Of a stretch of DNA of 64,000 nt, positions 24,101-35,975 are shown one piece after another. The first letter of the stretch is position 1; each line of letters begins with the position of its first letter. The translations under genes were made by a program, and so were the position numbers. The notes under the pieces are model-generated. The model searched no databases and was not told where the DNA came from. It saw only the letters and a program-made list of their open reading frames with translations. Source of the stretch: Molossus alvarezi (Eukaryota; Chordata; Mammalia; Chiroptera; Molossidae); contig JBAWUJ010000051.1 of assembly GCA_037176705.1 (NCBI GenBank), positions 744,001 to 808,000 on the forward strand. Reading direction: 5' to 3'.

Positions 24101-26363
24101 GGTGATTAGATCACCAGAGTGGATAGGTTTAATACAATATGAAGAGACCCCATACGAGACTTATCGGAGGGATTATTCTGTAACTTGTATTCATGTCTAA
24201 CTACTATGCGGTACATCTGAAACCAATGTTAAATAGCAACGCTAATTGAAAAAAAATTAGTATTATTAAAAACTTTCAAAAATAGACATCTAAATATAAA
24301 TCACAGTGATCTCTAAAAAAGAAATAAATCAGATCATGACACTCTCAGGTGTAAAAGCCACAGTGGCCCCAGAAGGGTCAGCTGTCCAGCCAGATCCATG
24401 GCCGCAATGGTGACCCTGATGGGAGAGCCATGCCCTGTCTTCCCCATCCAGCTGCCTCTGCCGCTGTTCTGGTGGCAGTGGGCATGGTGCCCACAAATCT
24501 GTGCTCCCTTCACAGTGTGCTAGGTGGCACATTGGCTGCTTAGTTCTAGTGGAAGCAGGCACAGAAACAAAAATGATGTTTAACTTTTATTGGTTGTAAT
24601 AGCATTTTCAATGCACCCAAGGGAACTTTACCCACCCTCTGACAAATTGGAAGTTCATAGCACTACCGGCCTACCTCAAGAAACAAGAAAAATCACAAAT
24701 AGACTACCTAACCTCACAACTTAAAAAACTAGAGAGAAAGCAAAAAGAAAACCCCAGAGCAAGTGGAAGGAAGGAAATAGTAAAGATCAGAGCAGAAATA
24801 AACAACATAGAGTAAAAAAAAAAAAAAAAAAAAAAAATTCAAAGGTCAATAAAACAAAGAGTTGGTTTTTCGAGGAGATCAACAAGTTTGAAGGACCCTT
24901 AGCTAGACTCACCAAGAAAAAAGAGAGAGAGAATCCAAATACACAAAATCAGAAATGAAAGAGGAAAACTACGGAAATACAAAAGATCGTTAACAGCTAC
25001 TATGAACAATTATATAGCAACAAATTCGACAATATAAGCAAAATGGACAAATTTCTAAAAACACATAGTCCCCCAAAACTGGACCATGAAGAGATGGAGA
25101 ACTTGAACAGACCAATAACAGCCAATAACAAGGAAACTGAAGATGTAATCAAGACTCTCCCAGCAAACAAAAGCCCAGGCCGGAATTGCTTCACGGGGGA
25201 GTTTTACCGGACATTCAAGAGAAAACTTACACCCATTCTCCTCAAACTATTTCAAAAATTCAAGAAGAAGAAAGACTTCCTATCTCGTTTTATGATGCCA
25301 GCATAAGTCTAATTCCAAAACCAGAGAAAGACATTACAAAGAAAGAAAACTACAGGCCAATAACCCTGATGAACACAGACACCAAAATCCTGAACAAAAT
25401 ACTAGCAAATTGGATCCAGCAATACATCAAAAACAGTATTCACCATGACCAAGTGGGATTCATCCCAGGGATGCAAGGCTGGTACAATATTCACCAATCA
25501 AAAAACGTGATACACCACATAAATAAAATGAAGAAGAAAAACCACACGATCATATCAATAGATGCCGAAAACGCCTTCGACAAAATCCAGCATCCATTTC
25601 TGATAAAAACGCACAGCAGTGTTGGAATAGAGGGACCATATCTCGACCTAATAATGGCCATATGTGAAAGACCTACAGCCAACATCCTACTCAATGGGCA
25701 AAAATTAAAAGCATTTCCCGTGAGAACAGGAACAAGACAGGATGCCCACTTTTGCCACTCTTATTCAAGTAGCGCTGGGAATTTTAGCCACAGACATCTG
25801 ACAAGTAGAAAAAATAAAAGCCATCCAAATGGAAAGGAGCATGTGAAACTGTCCTTAGTTGCAGATGACATAATAGTGTACATAGAGAACTCATACAACC
25901 TAACAAAAAGAAACCCGAAACACCAATCAGAAATAACATATGTACCCCTATGTTCATAGCAGCACTATCTACAATAGCTTACGATCTGGAAACAACCCAA
26001 GTGTCCGTCAGTAGATGAGTGGATTGAAAAGCTGTGGCATACGTCCACAATGGAATACTTTGCAGCTCTAAGAGGGAAAGATCTCTTATTTTTTGAAATG
26101 GCATGGAAGGACCTGGAGAGTGTTATGCTAAGCGAAAAAATCCAGGCAGAGAGAGACGAATATCACATGATCTCACGTATGTGTGGAATATAATGAACAA
26201 AACAAACTGCTGAACAAAATTAACCCAGAGACGTAGAGGTGGGGTACAGACGGACAAACCTCAGATGAAGGCAGTTTAGGGAAAAGATACAAACCACAGA
26301 AATCACATGCACGTATGCATGACCAATGAACATAGACAACATAGCCGGGGATGTGGCAAGGGC
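21089..26363 (+). repeat. Array unit 5 (5275 bp)
   Basis: It has the long A-rich form and 24 A. Changes at 21261 and 21310 are shared with units 6 and 7. A block of changes at 21478, 21819, 21849-21850, 22086 and 22600 is shared only with unit 7. The t at 23791 is shared only with unit 2. It is the clearest mosaic unit. Confidence 0.95.
21172..21741 (+). mobile_element. L1B 3' fragment, unit 5
   Basis: Carries changes at 21261, 21310 and 21478 relative to unit 1. Confidence 0.75.
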
Positions 26364-26446
26364 GGGAAAGTGGAGGAAGGTGTCAATGGACAAAAAATAA
26401 GAAACATCTGTAATAAAAAATAATATAGAGAACAACAACAAAAAAA
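24649..26446 (+). mobile_element. L1A, unit 5
   Basis: Same structure; internal A run of 24; tail of the long form. Confidence 0.9.
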
Positions 26447-29400
26447 AGTGAAACTGCCATTTACCCACTGATTCCACTTCTAGGGATACATTATTCTAAG
26501 AACCTGGAAACATCCTTGAGAAGCAATATATACACTCCTATGCTCATAGAAGTGATATGTACAATAGCTTAGATCTGGAAACAGCCCAAGTAGCCATCAG
26601 TAGTTGAGTGAATAAAAAAGCTCAGGTGCATTGGCACAATTGAATACCATGCAGCTGTAAAAAGGAAGGATCTATCATCAAACTTTGAGACAGAATGAAC
26701 GGACCTGGAGAGGATTATGCTAAGCAGAATAAGCCAGTCAGAGAAAGAAACACATCCCATGAACTCACTTCCAGGTGTCATCTAATAAATAACATAAAAT
26801 GATGAACAAAATAGTTGCAGTCATGGAAGCTTCTAATAGACTAAAAATGAATCTCATAGAGAAGGAGGTAGGTGGGAAGACATAGATGGAGAACCCCCTA
26901 ACACAGGCGATAGTGTAGTGGAGGGCGGAGGGGTGGGAGGTGGGAGCAGGGGAGAGGGAGATAAATGGGAAACAGTGGGACCACCTGTAATGTCGTGAAC
27001 AATAAAGATATGAAATTTTATAAATAATGCAATTTATAGAATAAATAAATAATACAAAAGAAGTTTAGGAAAATGCAAAAATACTCGAGTGAATGTGAAG
27101 TGCAATGACGCAAAAGTCTCTTTTCTGGTATTTCTAATATTTGGCGGACAGTGACACTGTATCGGGTCTGAAAGGGTCTGTGAGTGAGAGTGGGTGGCAG
27201 GGAAGTGATGGGGACCCAGATTCCTTTGGGAATTAGACTCTAGAAGGGATCTCAGGGGAGAAGCAGGGCAGCATCTGGAACCCGTGTCCCCTTTGACAGC
27301 ATGGAGTCCTGGAGTTGGGTCAACTCGTCACCTATACTCACCCTGTGGTGGCCGTCCTGCCGTGTCGCAGGCGTGATGGACACCTGTGCCTCCTGCGGAG
27401 GGGTGGAGTTGAGGACCCCATCTGACAGCTCCTGTCCTTTCTCCTGTGCGGAGCTCTGTAAAGACAGTTCCCAATCACCAGACAAGCAGCCTCAGAGCTC
27501 AGTTTTCGCTGGTTCTCGGGCCCCGGTGACCCTCCATTCCAGACCCACTCACTCCATGACTCACTTTCAACGTCCACTGGCAAGGAAAAGGTGTGATATT
27601 CTGAGAACCTAGATTTCCAATGGAAGAGGACAGAGGCCTCTTGGCAAGCCCCTCACCACCTGCCCTGTCCTGACGTATGGACATGACGGGACCTCTAGGT
27701 TATTCTCCACCCGGTAGCATGTTCCTGCCCCTGGGGATCCTCCCTTCATGTCCCTCTTCTCCCACATGAAGAGGAGGGAGTGTGTGCTGCACAGGGATGG
27801 CTCTCAGAGCTGCCCTGGCCTCGAGTGGTCCGACCCAAGCTGCCCTGTGTTACCTCAGGCGATCTTCTCCTAAACGGGTAAAGACGTCGGAGATGAGGGT
27901 TGAACCAACGTCCGGAAAAACTCTCACTGCGGGGTCTCTGGAAACAGAAGCCCCGATGAGTGGGAACACAGCAGGAGAACATCTTGCACTCTCAAGTGTC
28001 TCTTACCAAATGAGCTGGTGGTTGGGCAGTTGGTAGGAGTTGGGTGCCGGGTTACGAGGGTTCTAAGTTCTTTTGAGGTGTGACCTCATTGCCTGAGGGC
28101 CTTTCCTGTGCCCCCTCATCTAATAGCTGCTATACAGACTGTCCTTTGGCCCACTGAATGATCTCCACCTTTCTCCATGGAAGACCATCTTTGTGCACAG
28201 TGACACCAACACACCTTTTTACACAGCCCCCTTGAAGGTCTGAGTGCAACCAGGTCCTAGATCTGGGGAGACAGACCTGCGTTCAGACCCAACCCCTATT
28301 CTCACCTCTTCTTGATCCTGGATAAGTCACTGTGCCTTTCAGGGCCTGTCTGTCTCCTGCCTGCACAATAAATTGTTCTAGCAGGTGCTTCTTGGGGATG
28401 TTCAGGGTCATGTGAGGTAACAGCTACCAAGTTGGAGGAGGGCTGTCCTATGAAGGTGGTGTGTCCAACCCTTTTTTATGCCTGTTGTCACCTCCCCTGT
28501 GCCCGCTTTTGTCCCAATCCCACCTGTACTCTTCACATCCAGAATGTGTGTGCATGGGTGTGTGTTCACGCATGTGCGGGAGCACATCCCAGTGCTCTCA
28601 TTCTGGATCCCAGAACATAATGACTCCCCCATATTCAGGAATATGCAGGAGCTTCCCCATAGATCAGGATCTCCAATTTCCAATCCAACTCTTTGTGAAA
28701 GGCTGGAGTTCTGGACTGGAAGGTCTGAACATTACTGAACTCTGGATTCTGAATGTCATGTACTTTGGTCAATTTCTAGAATATTGTTTTTCAAACTGAT
28801 AGGTCACTGGTCCTCCCTGCCCTGACCCTTCCCAGGGACCCCTGTATACCTCTCTGTCTCTTCATGAGAGAGCTCCTGTCCCCCTGCCCTGCTGTCTTTA
28901 TGAAAGGTTCCCTGTCCCCCCTTTGCTCTGCCTTCCCATGGAGGGCCCCTATCTCCCCTGTTCTGACCCCTTTGTCTCGTCCCTCATGGATGGTCCTGTC
29001 CATGCCCTGCCCCTCAGTCACAGGCACCCAAAGGGCGTGCCCCAGTACCTGGTGTTCCCTCCTGCCTGCAGCGGCCATGTTTCCGCTCTGTACCTGGAGC
29101 ACAGCTCACCCTCTTCATCTGTCTAACCCCCCCAGTGCACTTAGGAAACATCTCGAATATCATTTCAAATGTGAAATCACCAGTGGTCTCCAGAGAGAAA
29201 TGTGGGGGTGTAGTGGAGGGTAGATCTGTGATAAATGTTCATAGAAAAAGACTTGACTGGGGTCTTGAACACTCAATATACAGATGATGTATACCTAAAA
29301 CCTATGTTGTTTAATTAGCCGACGTCACCCCAATACAGGCGATTAAAACTTAATAAAAGGTGGGGGAACTCTGAGGGTGATTAGATCACCAGAGTGGATA

Positions 29401-31638
29401 GGTTTAATACAATATGAAGAGACCCCATACGAGACTTATCGGAGGGATTATTCTGTAACTTGTATTCATGTCTAACTACTATGCGGTACATCTGAAACCA
29501 ATGTTAAATAGCAACGCTAATTGAAAAAAAATTAGTATTATTAAAAACTTTCAAAAATAGACATCTAAATATAAATCACAGTGATCTCTAAAAAAGAAAT
29601 AAATCAGATCATGACACTCTCAGGTGTAAAAGCCACAGTGGCCCCAGAAGGGTCAGCTGTCCAGCCAGATCCATGGCCGCAATGGTGACCCTGATGGGAG
29701 AGCCATGCCCTGTCTTCCCCATCCAGCTGCCTCTGCCGCTGTTCTGGTGGCAGTGGGCATGGTGCCCACAAATCTGTGCTCCCTTCACAGTGTGCTAGGT
29801 GGCACATTGGCTGCTTAGTTCTAGTGGAAGCAGGCACAGAAACAAAAATGATGTTTAACTTTTATTGGTTGTAATAGCATTTTCAATGCACCCAAGGGAA
29901 CTTTACCCACCCTCTGACAAATTGGAAGTTCATAGCACTACCGGCCTACCTCAAGAAACAAGAAAAATCACAAATAGACTACCTAACCTCACAACTTAAA
30001 AAACTAGAGAGAAAGCAAAAAGAAAACCCCAGAGCAAGTGGAAGGAAGGAAATAGTAAAGATCAGAGCAGAAATAAACAACATAGAGTAAAAAAAAAAAA
30101 AAAAAAAAAAAATTCAAAGGTCAATAAAACAAAGAGTTGGTTTTTCGAGGAGATCAACAAGTTTGAAGGACCCTTAGCTAGACTCACCAAGAAAAAAGAG
30201 AGAGAGAATCCAAATACACAAAATCAGAAATGAAAGAGGAAAACTACGGAAATACAAAAGATCGTTAACAGCTACTATGAACAATTATATAGCAACAAAT
30301 TCGACAATATAAGCAAAATGGACAAATTTCTAAAAACACATAGTCCCCCAAAACTGGACCATGAAGAGATGGAGAACTTGAACAGACCAATAACAGCCAA
30401 TAACAAGGAAACTGAAGATGTAATCAAGACTCTCCCAGCAAACAAAAGCCCAGGCCGGAATTGCTTCACGGGGGAGTTTTACCGGACATTCAAGAGAAAA
30501 CTTACACCCATTCTCCTCAAACTATTTCAAAAATTCAAGAAGAAGAAAGACTTCCTATCTCGTTTTATGATGCCAGCATAAGTCTAATTCCAAAACCAGA
30601 GAAAGACATTACAAAGAAAGAAAACTACAGGCCAATAACCCTGATGAACACAGACACCAAAATCCTGAACAAAATACTAGCAAATTGGATCCAGCAATAC
30701 ATCAAAAACAGTATTCACCATGACCAAGTGGGATTCATCCCAGGGATGCAAGGCTGGTACAATATTCACCAATCAAAAAACGTGATACACCACATAAATA
30801 AAATGAAGAAGAAAAACCACACGATCATATCAATAGATGCCGAAAACGCCTTCGACAAAATCCAGCATCCATTTCTGATAAAAACGCACAGCAGTGTTGG
30901 AATAGAGGGACCATATCTCGACCTAATAATGGCCATATGTGAAAGACCTACAGCCAACATCCTACTCAATGGGCAAAAATTAAAAGCATTTCCCGTGAGA
31001 ACAGGAACAAGACAGGATGCCCACTTTTGCCACTCTTATTCAAGTAGCGCTGGGAATTTTAGCCACAGACATCTGACAAGTAGAAAAAATAAAAGCCATC
31101 CAAATGGAAAGGAGCATGTGAAACTGTCCTTAGTTGCAGATGACATAATAGTGTACATAGAGAACTCATACAACCTAACAAAAAGAAACCCGAAACACCA
31201 ATCAGAAATAACATATGTACCCCTATGTTCATAGCAGCACTATCTACAATAGCTTACGATCTGGAAACAACCCAAGTGTCCGTCAGTAGATGAGTGGATT
31301 GAAAAGCTGTGGCATACGTCCACAATGGAATACTTTGCAGCTCTAAGAGGGAAAGATCTCTTATTTTTTGAAATGGCATGGAAGGACCTGGAGAGTGTTA
31401 TGCTAAGCGAAAAAATCCAGGCAGAGAGAGACGAATATCACATGATCTCACGTATGTGTGGAATATAATGAACAAAACAAACTGCTGAACAAAATTAACC
31501 CAGAGACGTAGAGGTGGGGTACAGACGGACAAACCTCAGATGAAGGCAGTTTAGGGAAAAGATACAAACCACAGAAATCACATGCACGTATGCATGACCA
31601 ATGAACATAGACAACATAGCCGGGGATGTGGCAAGGGC
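26364..31638 (+). repeat. Array unit 6 (5275 bp)
   Basis: It has the long A-rich form and 24 A. It carries the two left-hand changes common to units 5-7, but reverts to the unit 1-4 state for the block that units 5 and 7 share. It has a private g to a at 27474. Confidence 0.95.
26447..27016 (+). mobile_element. L1B 3' fragment, unit 6
   Basis: Carries the first two unit 5 changes but not the third. Confidence 0.75.
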
Positions 31639-31731
31639 GGGAAAGTGGAGGAAGGTGTCAATGGACAAAAAATAAGAAACATCTGTAATAAAAAATAATA
31701 TAGAGAACAACAACAAAAAAAAGTGAAACTG
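29924..31731 (+). mobile_element. L1A, unit 6
   Basis: Same structure; internal A run of 24; tail of the long form. Confidence 0.9.
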
Positions 31732-32291
31732 CCATTTACCCACTGATTCCACTTCTAGGGATACATTATTCTAAGAACCTGGAAACATCCTTGAGAAGCA
31801 ATATATACACTCCTATGCTCATAGAAGTGATATGTACAATAGCTTAGATCTGGAAACAGCCCAAGTAGCCATCAGTAGTTGAGTGAATAAAAAAGCTCAG
31901 GTGCATTGGCACAATTGAATACCATGCAGCTGTAAAAAGGAAGGATCTATCATCAAACTTTGAGACAGAATGAACGGACCTGGAGAGGATTATGCTAAGC
32001 AGAATAAGCCAGTCAGAGAAAGAAACATATCCCATGAACTCACTTCCAGGTGTCATCTAATAAATAACATAAAATGATGAACAAAATAGTTGCAGTCATG
32101 GAAGCTTCTAATAGACTAAAAATGAATCTCATAGAGAAGGAGGTAGGTGGGAAGACATAGATGGAGAACCCCCTAACACAGGCGATAGTGTAGTGGAGGG
32201 CGGAGGGGTGGGAGGTGGGAGCAGGGGAGAGGGAGATAAATGGGAAACAGTGGGACCACCTGTAATGTCGTGAACAATAAAGATATGAAAT
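31732..32291 (+). mobile_element. L1B 3' fragment, unit 7
   Basis: Carries all three unit 5 changes. Confidence 0.75.
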
Positions 32292-35197
32292 TTTATAAAT
32301 AATGCAATTTATAGAATAAATAAATAATACAAAAGAAGTTTAGGAAAATGCAAAAATACTCGAGTGAAGGTGAAGTGCAATGACGCAAAAGTCTCTTTAA
32401 TGGTATTTCTAATATTTGGCGGACAGTGACACTGTATCGGGTCTGAAAGGGTCTGTGAGTGAGAGTGGGTGGCAGGGAAGTGATGGGGACCCAGATTCCT
32501 TTGGGAATTAGACTCTAGAAGGGATCTCAGGGGAGAAGCAGGGCAGCATCTGGAACCCGTGTCCCCTTTGACAGCATGGAGTCCTGGAGTTGGGTCAACT
32601 CGTCACCTATACTCACCCTGTGGTGGCCGTCCTGCAGTGTCGCAGGCGTGATGGACACCTGTGCCTCCTGCGGAGGGGTGGAGTTGAGGACCCCATCTGA
32701 CAGCTCCTGTCCTTTCTCCTGTGCGGAGCTCTGTAAAGACAGTTCCCAGTCACCAGACAAGCAGCCTCAGAGCTCAGTTTTCGCTGGTTCTCGGGCCCCG
32801 GTGACCCTCCATTCCAGACCCACTCACTCCATGACTCACTTTCAACGTCCACTGGCAAGGAAAAGGTGTGATATTCTGAGAACCTAGATTTCCAATGGAA
32901 GAGGACAGAGGCCTCTTGGCAAGCCCCTCACCACCTGCCCTGTCCTGACGTATGGACATGACGGGACCTCTAGGTTATTCTCCACCCGGTAGCATGTTCC
33001 TGCCCCTGGGGATCCTCCCTTCATGTCCCTCTTCTCCCACATGAAGAGGAGGGAGTGTGTGCTGCACAGGGATGGCTCTCAGAGCTGCCCTGGCCTCGAG
33101 TGGTCCGACCCAAGCTGCCCTGTGTTACCTCAGGCGATCTTCTCCTAAATGGGTAAAGACGTCGGAGATGAGGGTTGAACCAACGTCCGGAAAAACTCTC
33201 ACTGCGGGGTCTCTGGAAACAGAAGCCCCGATGAGTGGGAACACAGCAGGAGAACATCTTGCACTCTCAAGTGTCTCTTACCAAATGAGCTGGTGGTTGG
33301 GCAGTTGGTAGGAGTTGGGTGCCGGGTTACGAGGGTTCTAAGTTCTTTTGAGGTGTGACCTCATTGCCTGAGGGCCTTTCCTGTGCCCCCTCATCTAATA
33401 GCTGCTATACAGACTGTCCTTTGGCCCACTGAATGATCTCCACCTTTCTCCATGGAAGACCATCTTTGTGCACAGTGACACCAACACACCTTTTTACACA
33501 GCCCCCTTGAAGGTCTGAGTGCAACCAGGTCCTAGATCTGGGGAGACAGACCTGCGTTCAGACCCAACCCCTATTCTCACCTCTTCTTGATCCTGGATAA
33601 GTCACTGTGCCTTTCAGGGCCTGTCTGTCTCCTGCCTGCACAATAAATTGTTCTAGCAGGTGCTTCTTGGGGATGTTCAGGGTCATGTGAGGTAACAGCT
33701 ACCAAGTTGGAGGAGGGCTGTCCTATGAAGGTGGTGTGTCCAACCCTTTTTTATGCCTGTTGTCACCTCCCCTGTGCCCGCTTTTGTCCCAATCCCACCT
33801 GTACTCTTCACATCCAGAATGTGTGTGCATGGGTGTGTGTTCACGCATGTGCGGGAGCACATCCCAGTGCTCTCATTCTGGATCCCAGAACATAATGACT
33901 CCCCCATATTCAGGAATATGCAGGAGCTTCCCCATAGATCAGGATCTCCAATTTCCAATCCAACTCTTTGTGAAAGGCTGGAGTTCTGGACTGGAAGGTC
34001 TGAACATTACTGAACTCTGGATTCTGAATGTCATGTACTTTGGTCAATTTCTAGAATATTGTTTTTCAAACTGATAGGTCACTGGTCCTCCCTGCCCTGA
34101 CCCTTCCCAGGGACCCCTGTATACCTCTCTGTCTCTTCATGAGAGAGCTCCTGTCCCCCTGCCCTGCTGTCTTTATGAAAGGTTCCCTGTCCCCCCTTTG
34201 CTCTGCCTTCCCATGGAGGGCCCCTATCTCCCCTGTTCTGACCCCTTTGTCTCGTCCCTCATGGATGGTCCTGTCCATGCCCTGCCCCTCAGTCACAGGC
34301 ACCCAAAGGGTGTGCTCCAGTACCTGGTGTTCCCTCCTGCCTGCAGCGGCCATGTTTCCGCTCTGTACCTGGAGCACAGCTCACCCTCTTCATCTGTCTA
34401 AACCCCCCAGTGCACTTAGGAAACATCTCGAATATCATTTCAAATGTGAAATCACCCGTGGTCTCCAGAGAGAAATGTGGTGGTGTGGTGGAGGGTAGAT
34501 CTGTGATAAATGTTCATACAAAAAGACTTGACTGGGGTCTTGAACACTCAATATACAGATGATGTATACCTAAAACCTATGTTGTTTTTTTAGCCGACGT
34601 CACCCCAATACAGTCAATTAAAAATTAATAAAAGGTGGGGGAACTTAGAGAGTGATTAGATCATCAGAGTGGATAGGTAATACAATATGAAGAGACCCCA
34701 TATGAGACTTATAGGCGGGATTATTCTGTAACTTGTATTAATGTCTAACTACTATGCGGAACGTCTGAAACCAATGTTAAATAGCAACGCTAATTGAAAA
34801 AAATTAGTATTATTAAAAACTTTCAAAAATAGCCATCTAAATATAAATCACAGTGATCTCTAAAAAAAAAAAATAAATCAGATCATGACACTCTCAGGTG
34901 TAACAGCCACAGTGGCCCCAGAAGTGTCAGCTGTCCAGCCAGATCCATGGCCGTAATGGTGACCCTGATGGGAGAGCCATGCCCTGTCTTCCCCATCCAG
35001 CTGCCTCTGCCGCTGTTCTGGTGGCAGTGGGCATGGTGCCCACAAATCTGTGCTCCCTTCACAGTGTGCTAGGTGGCACATTGGCTGCTTAGTTCTAGTG
35101 GAAGCAGGCACAGAAACATAAATGATGTTTAACTTGTAATGGTTCTAATAGCATTTTCAATGCACCCAAGGGAACTTTACCCACCCTCTGACAAATT

Positions 35198-35975
35198 GGA
35201 AGTTCATAGCACTACCGGCCTACCTCAAGAAACAAGAAAAATCACAAATAGACTACCTAACCTCACAACTTAAAAAACTAGAGAGAAAACAAAAAGAAAA
35301 CCCCAGAGCAAGTGGTAGGAAGGAAATAGTAAAGATCAGAGCAGAAATAAAAAACATAGAGTAAAAAAAAAAAAATTCAACGGTCAATAAAACAAAGAGT
35401 TGGTTTCTCGAGGAGGTCAACAAGTTTGATGGACCCTTAGCTAGACTCACCAAGAAACAAAGAGAGAGAGAATCCAAATACCCAAAATCAGAAATGAAAG
35501 AGGAAAACTACGGAAATACAAAAGATCGTTAACAGCTACTATGAACAATTATATAGCAACAAATTCGACAATATAAGCAAAATGGACAAATTTCTAAAAG
35601 CACATAGTCCCCCAAAACTGGACCGTGAAGAGATGGAGAACTTGAACAGACCAATAACAGCCAATAACAAGGAAACTGAAGATGTAATCAAGACTCTCCC
35701 AGCAAACAAAAGCCCAGGCCCGAATGGCTTCACGGGGGAGTTTTACCGGACATTCAAAAGAAAACTTACACCCATTCTCCTCAAACTATTTCAAAAATTC
35801 AAGAAGAAGAAAGACTTCCTATCTCGTTTTATGATGCCAGCATAAGTCTAATTCCAAAACCAGAGAAAGACATTACAAAGAAAGAAAACTACAGGCCAAT
35901 AACCCTGATGAACATAGACACCAAAATCCTGAACAAAATACTAGCAAATTGGATCCAGCAATACATCACAAACAG
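35198..35975 (+). mobile_element. L1A, unit 7, cut at the end of the array
   Basis: This is the oldest-looking L1A. It has 13 A in the internal run. It reads P-N-G after the 'NKSPG' motif region (35720-35728), where units 1-6 share R-N-C and the other L1s have P-D-G, so the other units carry derived states. It breaks off at 35975, mid-RT, in the joint to the flank. The remaining frame (35582-35845) is 87 codons. Confidence 0.9.

Larger units (their letters stand above)
1..35975 (+). repeat. Macrosatellite: tandem array of 5.27-kb units, six full copies and one truncated copy
   Basis: The first bases of the window recur at 5272, 10543, 15817, 21089, 26364 and 31639, giving unit lengths of 5271, 5271, 5274, 5272, 5275 and 5275 bp. 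The length differences are explained by two homopolymer-like sites: a 3-bp change in an A-rich tract near unit position 79, and 23 versus 24 A near unit position 3723. Apart from these I see only about a dozen single-base differences among the full units. The array starts before the window, so total copy number cannot be read here. It ends at 35975 in a truncated unit. All units have the same orientation. The phase used here is arbitrary (window start); the likely natural unit border is the L1A/L1B contact near unit position 80. Confidence 0.97.
31639..35975 (+). repeat. Array unit 7, truncated terminal copy
   Basis: It matches unit 5 almost exactly from 31639 to about 34310, including the block of shared changes. 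From 34311 it differs from units 1-6 at many sites, and several of these states are shared with the diverged flanking copy (for example 'tgtgctccag' at 34311 and 'catcagagtgg' near 34662). The internal A run of L1A is only 13. It stops at unit coordinate 4344, inside L1A, at a joint with the flanking copy. Confidence 0.95.

Noticed and set aside
1..35975. CRISPR-like or prokaryotic repeat array
   Set aside because: The repeat is 5.27 kb long, contiguous without spacers, and contains mammalian L1 and MIR sequence.
1..35975. Array as a pure assembly error
   Set aside because: Units differ in length and at specific sites in a non-copy-paste pattern, the last unit is partly ancestral, and the flank holds a diverged copy. 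An error in copy number remains possible and needs reads.
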